From: CAYNYF01 sp964401385
GTDB taxonomy: Bacteria > Planctomycetota > Phycisphaerae > SM23-33
Direction: 5' to 3'
Length of the DNA stretch: 63,939 nucleotides
Assembly (NCBI GenBank): GCA_964401385.1
Contig: CAYNYF010000011.1
Location: forward strand, 1-63,939
The position numbers were made by a program, and so were the translations under genes. How positions within the stretch are numbered: position 1 is the stretch's first letter; the number at the start of each line of letters is the position of its first letter. The notes beneath the pieces were generated by a model, which saw only the letters and a list, made by a program, of their open reading frames with translations, searched no databases and was not told the origin of the DNA. Below, in pieces: positions 35,101 to 43,059 of the stretch.

Positions 35101-37411
35101 GGGCGAACTGATCCGGCATGGCGCTGGCCCCGGAAAGCACGTTCGCCGAAGCCCCGGCGTACTTGCCCTCGGAGAAGGTGTACTCGGTGTAGGTGGCGAC
35201 CGGATTGATCCGGCTGGGAAGAGACATGTCCGGTTCGTCGCCCAGGGCCTTCAGGAACGGGGCGATCTCGCCCACGGCGCGGATCATGTTGCCGGCGTTC
35301 AGCACCGGCACCAGCTTGCCGTCAGGGGGACCGTGCCAGACGACGTCACACGGCTGCCCGTCGCGCACGCGCCGGTCCATCGGCGTCATCAAGGCCAGGT
35401 TGGGCACGCCGAAGACGCCGGCCACGGCCCCGCTGTGAGCGCAGAGGCCCGGGGCGAACATGCGGACGTTATGGACAGCCTCCACCGTGCGCGGCTCGAA
35501 CAGCTCCAACTTCCGCGCCCTGGCGACCTTGCGGATGGCCTGGTGGATTTTGGCATATTCGCTGAGGCCGTCGGAACTTTTGTGAACCGTCTGGGAGTCT
35601 TGCCCGTGGACGAACATCCACCTGTCCGACCGGTCGCCCAGGTCGAGCACGAGGTCCAGCACAATAAGGTTCTTGACGTCACCGATGGTGCCGGCCAGCA
35701 ACTGGCCCTGCTTGACGTACTTGACCGCCAATTCCAGCTCGTCTTGCCTTTTGCGGGACAAGCGCTTCATCTTGTCGAGCAGCAGGTTGTATTTCTCCAA
35801 GACCTTCCTGGCTTTTTCGCCGCCCTCGCCCGTGGGGTAGGTCTTCTTGTTCAGGGTGCGTTCCACGCCGCTCCAGGACTCATCCTCGGCCCTGAGGGCG
35901 GCGATCTGCTTGTTCAGGGCGGCAATCCGGGCTTCGAGCTGGCTCTTCCGGTGGCGGGCGGTGTCTCCGGCCGGACCGGCGGTGCCCTTGAGACGTTCGT
36001 CCAGACCTTCGATCTCGGTGTTGCAGCGGCGTTTTTCGATCCGGAGCAGTTGCAGCTCTTCGCGCACGGGCGCGGCCATGGCCTTGGCCTCGCTCCGCAT
36101 CCGCAAGACGGCCGGCCCTTGCTCGGGCATGTCCCGCGCCTTGTCGGAAAAGACGTTGCCCTCGGCCACGACCGCCTCGATATTGCGGATGAATTCCTGC
36201 TCGGCCTGGAGCATCTCCAGCCGGACGCGCAGGGTTCGGTCCTTGGGCTCGACCAACTGGTACTTGGCGCCTTCCTTCCAGCGGTACATGCGCCCGAACA
36301 AGGCTCGCGCCCCGGCGTGGTTCCAGGCGTCGCCGTCGAGGAAGCAAACGATCACGTCCCGCTTGGGGCGGTTGTCCTTGAAGTACTTCGTCAACGCCAG
36401 CAAGGCCGCACAATTCGCCGCCCCCCGGGCCCCCGGCGAGCGCGTCGGCACCTCCGAGAGGCTGTCCAGCGGCGCCGACAGCATGATCGCCTGCGCCCGC
36501 TTTTCATCGCCGAACTTCGAGTTCGTGCCGCGGAGGACGCCGATGACGTTTCGCCCCTCCAGCGTCCGCCACCGGCAGGCGGCGTAGATGGTGACGGTGG
36601 GGGAGGCGGTCTTCAGCCGAAGCTGCTCGGCCCTTTCGGCGGTGACGTAGAACCGCGGCAAATTGGCCGGAAAGTTCAGATGGTGGAACGTGTTCGGCGC
36701 CGGGCCGTCCTGGCCGATGAAAATGACGGCCTTCGCTCCCATGGCAAAGGCGTGCTTCCAGCGGTCGCCCGAGGCGAAGTCCAGCACGACGATCGCGCCC
36801 TTGGCGCTGGCAGTGTACTCGGAGAGCTCGCCGCTGCCGGCATAGACCGTCCTGCCCGTCAGCCCCTCGGCCGTGGTCACCGACGCCTGAAGGTGGTTCG
36901 GGCGCACGGCGCAGAAGCCCTCCGCCGGGCCGTATTCCTTGCCGTCCACCACCAGCCTGCACTCGGTCGTGATCGGCACCACCACCGGGAACTCCGCGGT
37001 CAACACGATCTCGACGCCCATCGCCTTGAGGCGGTTGGCGACGTAGTAGCCGGCAGAGAGGCTGCCGGGGACGTCGTCGAATACCCGCACCGTCTTATCG
37101 CCGACGCGCTCGTCCCTGCCCGAGCCGTAGCCGGCCAGACGGTGCTCGTGCCGGCTCAGCACCGCCAGGTCCCTGTAGAAGTCCACCTCCTCGCCGGTGG
37201 GCTTGCGGGCCTTGACCCTGGCCTCGACCGCCGGATCGGACCAGAGCTTGTTGACCTCCCGGATCGCCAGGGCGCGCTCTTCTTCGCTGACGGGTTCGGC
37301 TCCGGGGGCCTTTTCGAGCGCCGCCACCTCCGCCGCCTTCTTGCAGCCGGCGGGTGCAAGGAAAACGGCCGCTATCAGCAGCGCCAAACTCGCCAGGCGG
37401 AGCCTATTCAT
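32186..37411 (-). CDS. Giant lipoprotein fusion: degenerate M28 peptidase (with PA domain) joined to an FtsX-type ABC permease
   Basis: 1741 residues. Lipoprotein-like signal (LALLIAAVFLAPAGC, Cys23). Residues about 190-280 look like a PA domain (KGAIVVLDFASGDRWKHAFA; AKAVIFIGQDG). Residues 290-380 follow the M28 pattern, but its metal ligands are changed: SAPLDS where SAHxDS is usual, GARGAANCAAL for GAxDNASG, and LDGDAWNH for the GEExG box. A Lys/Glu/Leu coiled coil (about 395-575) interrupts the fold. VDTKGRFELPPLSG resembles a carboxypeptidase regulatory domain. Membrane helices begin near 1060; the FtsX permease (RPIRTLLTAVTVVLL, later ILFATMLGSVSDREKEIYAFSALG) spans about 1170-1630, then a 110-residue cytoplasmic tail. 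ATG 37411 is placed by GGAGG. Confidence 0.87.
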   Translation of the reverse strand: MNRLRLASLALLIAAVFLAPAGCKKAAEVAALEKAPGAEPVSEEERALAIREVNKLWSDPAVEARVKARKPTGEEVDFYRDLAVLSRHEHRLAGYGSGRDERVGDKTVRVFDDVPGSLSAGYYVANRLKAMGVEIVLTAEFPVVVPITTECRLVVDGKEYGPAEGFCAVRPNHLQASVTTAEGLTGRTVYAGSGELSEYTASAKGAIVVLDFASGDRWKHAFAMGAKAVIFIGQDGPAPNTFHHLNFPANLPRFYVTAERAEQLRLKTASPTVTIYAACRWRTLEGRNVIGVLRGTNSKFGDEKRAQAIMLSAPLDSLSEVPTRSPGARGAANCAALLALTKYFKDNRPKRDVIVCFLDGDAWNHAGARALFGRMYRWKEGAKYQLVEPKDRTLRVRLEMLQAEQEFIRNIEAVVAEGNVFSDKARDMPEQGPAVLRMRSEAKAMAAPVREELQLLRIEKRRCNTEIEGLDERLKGTAGPAGDTARHRKSQLEARIAALNKQIAALRAEDESWSGVERTLNKKTYPTGEGGEKARKVLEKYNLLLDKMKRLSRKRQDELELAVKYVKQGQLLAGTIGDVKNLIVLDLVLDLGDRSDRWMFVHGQDSQTVHKSSDGLSEYAKIHQAIRKVARARKLELFEPRTVEAVHNVRMFAPGLCAHSGAVAGVFGVPNLALMTPMDRRVRDGQPCDVVWHGPPDGKLVPVLNAGNMIRAVGEIAPFLKALGDEPDMSLPSRINPVATYTEYTFSEGKYAGASANVLSGASAMPDQFARGAFVALMPRPATKIWEGARVDMMPSGFSPIIMSQVDTKGRFELPPLSGSYYGQSVVLVARHDNRGLIEYVNNTTTLQSALPLTTVGSVLFRATGMTIVGLGYDRGAVTTRALKAISTAALNEKYSLVCESGSVLTVYVRRATEKLKLFNPSGMVVLGNADAKDRIVGEGWPIDTFAHWPTTEITARDLHVLDGERLAVLNRHRILEPSLERLHFQAADLMKKAQATEPDDVQARAGKYAGAAAISRRVYQPLLSVLNDLVLAVVLLLLLAIPFAYSIERLLVGSPHIYRQIAWFVVFFLITFAVLYMVNPAFRIAATPIVIFLAFAIILLSSLVIVIMARKLESEVRRMQGLGTTVHSSDVSRLGTMMAAVHMGISTMRRRPIRTLLTAVTVVLLTFTILTFASFSSSWGNRRTYTGPMSGKPRLLVRHPLWTRISQEVPDMLDALLADSGEVVPRYWVAQTAGEVEAYRTAGRRSKEILAADASGKKIVGLSALVGLDKRDVDRLGNLREVFVGQADKLSQDGVFLTSPVAKELGLSAGDKVCIDGVSCTLAGVIDRRKMTSYRLLEGSSMLPVDYEASGGGQAATFQQQETTAVEDLPETESAQFIYFSPDRVAIIPAEMARNLGGRVASVTIYPGKADDTEKLGQLVATVTGLPTYLGAKGGVYRLFFTSLTQASGWKDLLIPVILGGLILFATMLGSVSDREKEIYAFSALGLAPPHVASLFFAEAGVYAVVGGMGGYMLGQIVARALGYVFETFGILSVPMMNYSSTNAIATVMIVMCTVLVSTIYPAIKASRSANPGIQRSWRIGQPAGDLYDIVFPFTVSAYDITGVASFLKEHFDNFSDTALGTFATASAHVFRQPSDMLGIQAEVALAPFDLGVSQNFCLLAQPSEIEGIDEIRILLRRLSGTRGDWQRSNRVFINEFRKQLLIWRSISSEIMEQYRQKTLQQWQQLPVEDVRPDTFGVNA

Positions 37412-38240
37412 TTTCCTCACCTCCGATGGTGCCGGCCTCGACCGTAACCTCCCCGCGCCGCGCCAGCCGCTCGACCCGCCCGTCTCGTATCCACATGATG
37501 CGATCCGCTATATTCAGCAGGCGGTGATCGTGGGTGGCACAGATGATGGTCACGCCGCGGTCGTCGCTGAGCCCCTTCAGCAAGGCGTGGATTTCGGCTC
37601 CGGTCTTGAGGTCCAGGTTGCCCGTGGGCTCGTCGCACAGCAGCACCTGCGGCAGATTGGCCATGGCCCGGGCGATGGCGACCCGCTGCTGCTGCCCGCC
37701 GGACATCTCGATGGGCTTGTGGAACCAGCGTTCGGCCAGCCCCACGGTCTCCAACAGAGACATGCCGCGCTCGCGGGCCTCGTCGCCGCCGACGCCGGCG
37801 AAGGCCATCGGCACGGTCACGTTTTCCAGCGCGGTCATGTACTGGACCAGGTTATAGCTCTGGAAGATGTAACCGATCTTCCGGCAGCGCAGGAAAGCCA
37901 GCTCGATGGCGCTGAGTTGGGCGACGTCCACCTCGTCGATGAACACCCGCCCGGAAGTGGGGCTGTCCAGCCCGCCGACCATGTTGAAGAAGGTGCTCTT
38001 GCCGGAGCCGCTGGGGCCCATCACGCACAGAAACTCCCCGCGAATGATCTCCACCGTAATGCCGCGCAGGGCCTCGGTAATGACCATCTTCATCTGGTAA
38101 TGTTTCTTGAGGTTGATGGTGCGAATGATGATGGGTCGCTCGTCGCCGGGGCCGGCCGCTCCCGCTGGCACCTGGGCGGCGGCGGTCGGTCCGCTGGCGG
38201 CATCCTTTTGTGCATCTGCGTTTTTCGAAGGCTCAGCCAT
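37404..38240 (-). CDS. ABC transporter ATP-binding protein (LolD/MacB type), first ATPase of the large operon
   Basis: 278 residues. An Ala/Pro-rich N-terminal extension (about 1-35) precedes the ATPase: Walker A MGPSGSGKSTFFNMVGGLDS, Q-loop IFQSYNLVQYMTAL, signature MSGGQQQRVAIARAMANLP, Walker B VLLCDEPTGNLD, H-loop IICATHDHRLLNIAD. It lies 13 bp after the FtsX permease and overlaps the fusion gene by eight bases. Start ATG 38240; GTG 38252 is an alternative. It is about 60 percent alike by eye to the second ATPase of the operon (RIMWIRDGRVERLARR against RILWIKDGRVDRLERR), suggesting an old duplication. Confidence 0.92.
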   Translation of the reverse strand: MAEPSKNADAQKDAASGPTAAAQVPAGAAGPGDERPIIIRTINLKKHYQMKMVITEALRGITVEIIRGEFLCVMGPSGSGKSTFFNMVGGLDSPTSGRVFIDEVDVAQLSAIELAFLRCRKIGYIFQSYNLVQYMTALENVTVPMAFAGVGGDEARERGMSLLETVGLAERWFHKPIEMSGGQQQRVAIARAMANLPQVLLCDEPTGNLDLKTGAEIHALLKGLSDDRGVTIICATHDHRLLNIADRIMWIRDGRVERLARRGEVTVEAGTIGGEENE

Positions 38241-38253
38241 CTTCGGCCACACC

Positions 38254-40092
38254 TCACTCGATTCTCATGGCTTCCATGGGGGCCAACCTGGCCGCCACCC
38301 AGGCCGGGTAAACGGCCGCGATCGCCGCCAGCACCACGCCGGCCACCAAGCATACACCGGCGCTGGCCAGCAGAAGAACCCCCGGCACGTTTGAGAATAC
38401 CAGCAGCCCAAAGCCCGCCAGCGAGCGAATGATGCCCAAAATCGCCCCCAGCACCACGCCCACCAGCCCGCCGGCCAGGCCCTGAAGGGCCGACTCCATC
38501 ACGAACATGATCATGATCACGCTGTCCAGCGCCCCCAGGCACTTCATCGTGGCAATTTCCCGGAAACGCTCGGTGACGCTCATCAGCATGGCGTTCGTTA
38601 CCCCGACCGCGCAAACGAGGAAGCTGATGATGATGAGCCAGCCGGTCCGGCCGGAGAAGCCCAGCCATCCCCCCTCCGTCTCTTGCGGCAGGGACGCCTC
38701 GATTTCCGCCAGTCGGTCGATTTCCAACTGCCCCGCGGCCACCTCGGCAATCCGCTCGGGCGCCAGCGTCAGCGGCTCCATCAGACTGCCTTCCTCGGTG
38801 CGTATTTTGCTGAGCGTTTCCTCCCGGGAGACCTTGGCCTCGTCTATCATCCAGCGCGCTCCGTCCAGCGTGGAGGCGACCTTGAAGAGGTGCTTCGGGT
38901 CGGCCTTGACCTCTCCGGCCTCGATCACGGTTCCGGTCGCCGTGAGCCGCTTGGCGATCATGTCGCACATTCGCCCGGAGCGCAGCACGGCGAGGAGCTG
39001 GTCGGCGTCCCGCTTCAGCCCGGCCGCCTGGCTCGGCGGGGCAGCTTCGCCGAGACCATAGGCGGCGACCTCGACAACGCGCTCGGACGACAGCGCCACC
39101 GGCTGGATCAACTGTTTCTTGAGATTTTCGATCTCCGTAAAAGTTTTCTTCCGAGCCGCCTCCACCTCCTCCCTCAGCCAGCGCGCCCCTTTTATGCTGG
39201 AGGCGATCTTGAACAAGTGGCCGGAGGCCAGCTCCTGAACGCTCACGCCCGTCCGCCTCGCCAGCGCCCCTCGCATGCGCTTGCTTTCGAGCAGGTCTTC
39301 GATGTTCTTGGCGTCCAGGGCCAGCACCGCCTCTTTCCGGAGGACCTCGAAAACGTCCGGGTCGGGGACGAACCCATGTCGGCGCAGCAGCGCAAAGGTC
39401 TCCGGCTGGTCGCTGGCCAACAGCTCGACGGCCGGGCGGGCGCCCAGCTCTTTTCCCAGGCCGGCGACGGCCTCGGCGTGACGGGTGAGAATCTTCTGCC
39501 GCTGCGGAGCGGCGTCGCTGAACCTCTTGAGGAAGGCCACCAGGGCGTCCTTGTCGGTGGGGAAGCCGCCGATAGTGCCGATCTTTTTCATGAACGTGTC
39601 AAGATTTGCCGGCTCGGTCAGATACTCGAAAACCGCGTCGCCCTCTCTGGCCCCGACCAGGGCGCTTCTCTGGCCGAGCTTGATCCCGTCCAGGTATTTC
39701 TCGTACGTCTGCCGCTGTTGGCTGATCTGCTTCAGGGCGATCAGTTCGCCGTCGGTGAGGTGCCCCCACGCCTTCACCTCTTTCCACAAGCTGGAGCCGG
39801 GCTCAACGATTACCAGCCTGGCGGCCAGGGCCTGCGGCGTCATCGGCACGGTCAGCTTGTCCAGCCAGTCCTCCAGTAGCTGGCGTCCGGCGCTCCGCTG
39901 GCGAACGTCGCGGGCGACCTGGCGGTCCAGGAAGCTCGTCGAGAGCATCATCATCAGGAAGGAGACCGCCAAGGTGACGATGACTACGGTCACCAGCGAG
40001 CGGAACAGTCGATGCCGGATCCCCCGGACGGTGAGCTGAAAACACCGCCGCAACGACAGGCTTACCTGATCGCGGACCTCAATCGTTTTCAT
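38254..40092 (-). CDS. FtsX-type ABC permease with duplicated extracytoplasmic domain
   Basis: 612 residues. N-terminal membrane helix (RSLVTVVIVTLAVSFLMMML, 31-50), a large extracytoplasmic region (about 55-480), and three C-terminal helices starting with GWLIIISFLVCAVGVTNAML. The FtsX signature MSVTERFREIATMKCLGALD is present, and the end reads ARLAPMEAMRIE as in LolC/MacB permeases. Residues about 267-346 and 369-454 are an internal repeat (GHLFKIASSIKGARW against KHLFKVASTLDGARW; SSERVVEVAAYGL against APERIAEVAAGQL). It is followed by its ATPase after 13 bp. The extracytoplasmic part does not look like a standard MacB domain. Confidence 0.88.
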   Translation of the reverse strand: MKTIEVRDQVSLSLRRCFQLTVRGIRHRLFRSLVTVVIVTLAVSFLMMMLSTSFLDRQVARDVRQRSAGRQLLEDWLDKLTVPMTPQALAARLVIVEPGSSLWKEVKAWGHLTDGELIALKQISQQRQTYEKYLDGIKLGQRSALVGAREGDAVFEYLTEPANLDTFMKKIGTIGGFPTDKDALVAFLKRFSDAAPQRQKILTRHAEAVAGLGKELGARPAVELLASDQPETFALLRRHGFVPDPDVFEVLRKEAVLALDAKNIEDLLESKRMRGALARRTGVSVQELASGHLFKIASSIKGARWLREEVEAARKKTFTEIENLKKQLIQPVALSSERVVEVAAYGLGEAAPPSQAAGLKRDADQLLAVLRSGRMCDMIAKRLTATGTVIEAGEVKADPKHLFKVASTLDGARWMIDEAKVSREETLSKIRTEEGSLMEPLTLAPERIAEVAAGQLEIDRLAEIEASLPQETEGGWLGFSGRTGWLIIISFLVCAVGVTNAMLMSVTERFREIATMKCLGALDSVIMIMFVMESALQGLAGGLVGVVLGAILGIIRSLAGFGLLVFSNVPGVLLLASAGVCLVAGVVLAAIAAVYPAWVAARLAPMEAMRIE

Positions 40093-40159
40093 TCAAGTCC
40101 TTCCGCACTGACTGCTTCCGCGGCCGTTCGCGCCGCCGGCAGGCCCCCCCCGCGGCCGC

Positions 40160-40555
40160 CTACTCGCGACCGGGCGTTCCCACCAGGGCAACGATCCCTC
40201 GCTGAACCAGCTCCCGAAAGAACTGGACGACTGCCAACTGGGCTTCGCGGAAGCTTAGTTTATTCTCTCCGGCGAATGTATCAATTATTTGCTCGACGGT
40301 GCGCTGTCCGTCGCACAGGTCCAGCACGGCCGTTCCGGGCGCATCCAGCCGCACTTGGCGGAACTGGCTGAACGGCAATATCCAGCTCAGCGGCGGAACC
40401 AGCCACCTCGGGCGGGTCATCGGGATGGTAACCAGCATGCCGTCGCGCACTCGCCGAAGCTTCACGGCCGTGTTCTTGTGCGGCACCGTCGCAAGCAGCC
40501 GCGGCAACGACGTGCCACGATCGGGGGCGGGGACCTTGTTGCCGGCTCCTGCCAT
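40160..40555 (-). CDS. PqqD-like protein (RiPP recognition element fold)
   Basis: 131 residues. The second half matches the PqqD family pattern: FRQVRLDAPGTAVLDLCDG, RTVEQIIDTFAGENKLS and VVQFFRELVQRGIVALVG. In studied pathways PqqD-type domains bind the leader of a ribosomal peptide precursor. Residues 1-60 include a basic segment and RPRWLVPPLSWILP, seen in free-standing planctomycete forms. The ATG at 40555 shares its A with the upstream stop (TGATG), so the two genes are coupled. No radical SAM enzyme or obvious precursor peptide was found nearby, so a RiPP role is only inferred. Confidence 0.8.
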   Translation of the reverse strand: MAGAGNKVPAPDRGTSLPRLLATVPHKNTAVKLRRVRDGMLVTIPMTRPRWLVPPLSWILPFSQFRQVRLDAPGTAVLDLCDGQRTVEQIIDTFAGENKLSFREAQLAVVQFFRELVQRGIVALVGTPGRE

Positions 40556-41457
40556 CACACCACGCTCGAAATAAGTTTCACAGGCCGGCAGCAATGGACC
40601 TCCAGGCCCGCCGGCCAGTCAATCTCGCTGGCCCACCGCTGCTGGTACGTCAGGCGATAGATGCGGTCGTCGGCGGGACAGCGCCAGGCCCTCTCCAGCC
40701 GGTGCTCGGCCCTTCCGAGCACCTGCCCCAGCAGGCTCCAGCGCCGGGTGGCGAGTTCATGCCCGCCATGGCCGCCGCAGTCAACCGGGCCCTGGCGGCC
40801 CGGACGAAAGCCCTTTGGCTGCTGCTCGATGAGCCACTCGGTCAGCGGTTTCTTGAGCCAGTATCGCCCCATGGCAATCCGCTCTATGGTCAACTCGGCC
40901 GGCGGACGGCCGGACCGGCGAAACTCCCACGTGATCCGGCCCACCAGGTTGCGGGAGGAGATCAGCTCGAAGGCCCTCGGAGCCACCACCGTCAGCCCCA
41001 GTGCCTTCCACAGGACCGGGCCTCTCTGCCCGGTTGGGCGGATGGACGCCAGCACGACCTGCTCGAGCTGGCGGTGGCGCCCGCCGGGGGCCGTCAAGAT
41101 CACCCGGACCAGACATTGCGCGGCCTGAAAATACTTTCCGGCGTGAACGACCTGGCGGCCGGGTTCGGTGCAAACGATCCCGCTCCAGCCCGGCACGCCG
41201 GTCAGCCGGCTGGCGGCAAACTGCTTATGTTCTTTTCGCAGCTCATCGTACATGCGCGTCAGGTCGGGGGGGCGGTGGACGATCTCCCAGTGCAACTGCA
41301 TTCTCTGGAAGCGTCGATCGACGAGGATGCACCGGCCCGGCTCGTTGCGGCCCGACAGGATCGCCGGAGTCCACTCGGCCGGGTGTGAAAATCGGATCCC
41401 TCGCCAGCAAGTCTGGTCGAGTTCCTGCTGGACGGTCTGGATGGATCGGGTGCTCAT
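40555..41457 (-). CDS. Protein of unknown function, first gene of the PqqD-ABC operon
   Basis: 300 residues, no signal peptide or membrane segment. Visible patterns are FSHPAEWTPAILSGRNEPG, GRCILVDRRFQRMQLHWEI and TRMYDELRKEHKQFAASRLTG in the first half, and WEFRRSGRPPAELTIERIA with CGGHGGHELATRR in the second. Trp-rich segments of this kind suggest a mixed beta-sheet domain pair. It is coupled to the PqqD-like gene by a one-base overlap, which implies a partnership. Function not recognised. Confidence 0.7.
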   Translation of the reverse strand: MSTRSIQTVQQELDQTCWRGIRFSHPAEWTPAILSGRNEPGRCILVDRRFQRMQLHWEIVHRPPDLTRMYDELRKEHKQFAASRLTGVPGWSGIVCTEPGRQVVHAGKYFQAAQCLVRVILTAPGGRHRQLEQVVLASIRPTGQRGPVLWKALGLTVVAPRAFELISSRNLVGRITWEFRRSGRPPAELTIERIAMGRYWLKKPLTEWLIEQQPKGFRPGRQGPVDCGGHGGHELATRRWSLLGQVLGRAEHRLERAWRCPADDRIYRLTYQQRWASEIDWPAGLEVHCCRPVKLISSVV

Positions 41458-41596
41458 GCGTTTCGGTACTCACTTCGGCCGCCGGGCGGCACGGGCCTAC
41501 CGTGCCGACTCGGGCAGGCAGAAACCACTTGATACCACTCTGGGCGGGGTGCGGTCAAACCCGATTTGGCCGCGCCGCCACCCCGGGCAGGCCGCC

Positions 41597-41625
41597 TTCA
41601 CCGCCCGGGCGAGCAAGTATATAAT
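41597..41625 (+). promoter_or_regulatory. Promoter predicting a leaderless GTPase message
   Basis: TTCACC (41597-41602), 17-bp spacer, perfect TATAAT (41620-41625). The ATG of the GTPase lies at 41632, just where transcription should begin. Confidence 0.55.
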
Positions 41626-41631
41626 GGAGCC

Positions 41632-42612
41632 ATGCCCGCAAACCTGACACCTGCGTATCAAAAGGCCGAGGAGAGGTACCGCCGGGCGACCAGGGACGAG
41701 GAAAGGCTGGCCGCCCTGCAGGAGATGCTCAGCACCATCCCCAAGCACAAAGGCACCGACAGGATGCAGGGGGACATCAAGCGCCGCATCAGCCAGTTGA
41801 GAAAGCAGGCCGCCAAGAAGGGCGCCGCCAGGGGCCTCGACCCGTTTTACGTGCCCAAGAACGGCGCCGGGCAGGCGGTTCTGATCGGGCCGCCCAACGT
41901 CGGCAAAAGCTCCCTGCTGGCGGCGACGACCAACGCCGCGGTCAAGGTCGGCGAGTATCCTTATACTACGGCCCTGCCCACGCCGGGGATGTGGGCCTAC
42001 GAGGACGCGCAGATTCAACTGGTCGACACTCCCCCGATGACGCCCGAGCACGTCCCGCCGGGCCTGTTCGGTACCATCCGTCAGGCCGACGTCGTGGCGG
42101 TCGTGGTCGACGCGGCCGGCGACGCCCTGGAACAGGCGGAATCGGCCCTGTCGGTTCTGGACGGGAGGGACATCCAACTGGCCGGGGTCCGGCGGAACGA
42201 CCTGAGCGACGAGGGCAGCTCCCGATGGAGCGGACTCATCGTCGCCAACAAGGCCGACCTGGCCGAGGCCGAGACCCTCGACGCCTTGAGCGAGCTCTAT
42301 GCCGGCCGGCTCGACGTCATGCCCGTCAGCGCCCTCACCGGCGAGGGCCTGGACCGCCTGGGCAGCCGGCTGTGGGAGCTGCTGGGCGTCATCCGCGTCT
42401 ACACCAAAGAGCCGGGCAGGCGCGCCGACAACGACCAGCCGTACACGCTGCCGGTCGGATCGACCATCGACGACCTGGCCCGCGCGATCCACCGCGACCT
42501 GCCGGAACTGATGAAGTTCGCCCGCATCTGGGGCGCCGGCCGCTTCGACGGCCAGCGCGCCCACCGAAACGAAATCCTCCGCGACAAGGACGTCGTGGAA
42601 ATCCGCCAATAA
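41632..42612 (+). CDS. Obg/DRG-like GTPase with TGS domain
   Basis: 326 residues. A helical Lys/Arg/Glu-rich N-terminus (1-80), then the G domain: G1 LIGPPNVGKSSLLAATTNA, G2 threonine in YPYTTALPTPGM, G3 VDTPPM, and G4 IVANKADLAEAE with G5 VSALTGEGL. The C-terminal 70 residues (YTLPVGSTIDDLARAIHRDLP, KDVVEIRQ) form a TGS domain. This is the DRG arrangement, common in archaea and eukaryotes and present in some bacteria; such proteins act with ribosomes or RNA. GGAG lies only two bases before the ATG, so the start probably depends on the leaderless mechanism suggested by the promoter. Confidence 0.9.
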   Translation: MPANLTPAYQKAEERYRRATRDEERLAALQEMLSTIPKHKGTDRMQGDIKRRISQLRKQAAKKGAARGLDPFYVPKNGAGQAVLIGPPNVGKSSLLAATTNAAVKVGEYPYTTALPTPGMWAYEDAQIQLVDTPPMTPEHVPPGLFGTIRQADVVAVVVDAAGDALEQAESALSVLDGRDIQLAGVRRNDLSDEGSSRWSGLIVANKADLAEAETLDALSELYAGRLDVMPVSALTGEGLDRLGSRLWELLGVIRVYTKEPGRRADNDQPYTLPVGSTIDDLARAIHRDLPELMKFARIWGAGRFDGQRAHRNEILRDKDVVEIRQ

Positions 42613-42744
42613 GGCCGGGCAACCGCGGCGAGGCGAACCCCCAGATCGCCGGGCGACAGCCAACGCCCTTTGCCCGTCCTTGCGACGGAGCTGCATTCCG
42701 CCGATAATCACGGCAGGACCGCTATCATATAGGGCCGACACCGA

Positions 42745-43059
42745 ATGACACCGAGACTTCAGATCGACAAGGAAAGAATTGCCGAGGTCTGCCGGCGTTG
42801 GAAAATCACGGAGCTGGCCCTCTTCGGCTCGGTCCTGCGGGGTGACTTCCGCGATGACAGCGACGTCGACATACTGGTGAGCTTCGCGCCGGATGCCGAC
42901 TGGGGCCTCCTTGATCATTGTGCGATACAGGATGAACTTGCCGCGACGCTGGGACGGAAGGTCGACCTGGTAAGCCGACGGGGCATCGAACACAGCCAGA
43001 ACTGGATCCGCCGCAACGCTATCATCTCGACAGCGGAGCGCGTCTATGAAGCAAGATGA
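42745..43059 (+). CDS. mntA: MntA-type minimal nucleotidyltransferase (antitoxin)
   Basis: 104 residues. Nucleotidyltransferase core GSVLRGDFRDDSDVDILV with the GSx10DxD motif (Ser29, Asp40, Asp42) intact. N-terminal helix KERIAEVCRRWKI. In studied MntA/HepT pairs the enzyme poly-AMPylates the HepT toxin on a tyrosine. The gene overlaps the HepT-like gene by 14 bases, so the pair is co-translated. Confidence 0.88.
   Translation: MTPRLQIDKERIAEVCRRWKITELALFGSVLRGDFRDDSDVDILVSFAPDADWGLLDHCAIQDELAATLGRKVDLVSRRGIEHSQNWIRRNAIISTAERVYEAR

Noticed and set aside
32246..37447. Long open frame of more than 1700 codons on the plus strand
   Set aside because: It lies exactly antisense to the peptidase-permease fusion, is rich in Arg/Gln/His/Gly without motifs, and results from high GC at third positions of the real gene.
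42700..42744. Promoter before mntA from TATCATATAG at 42723
   Set aside because: No -35 box at a suitable distance.
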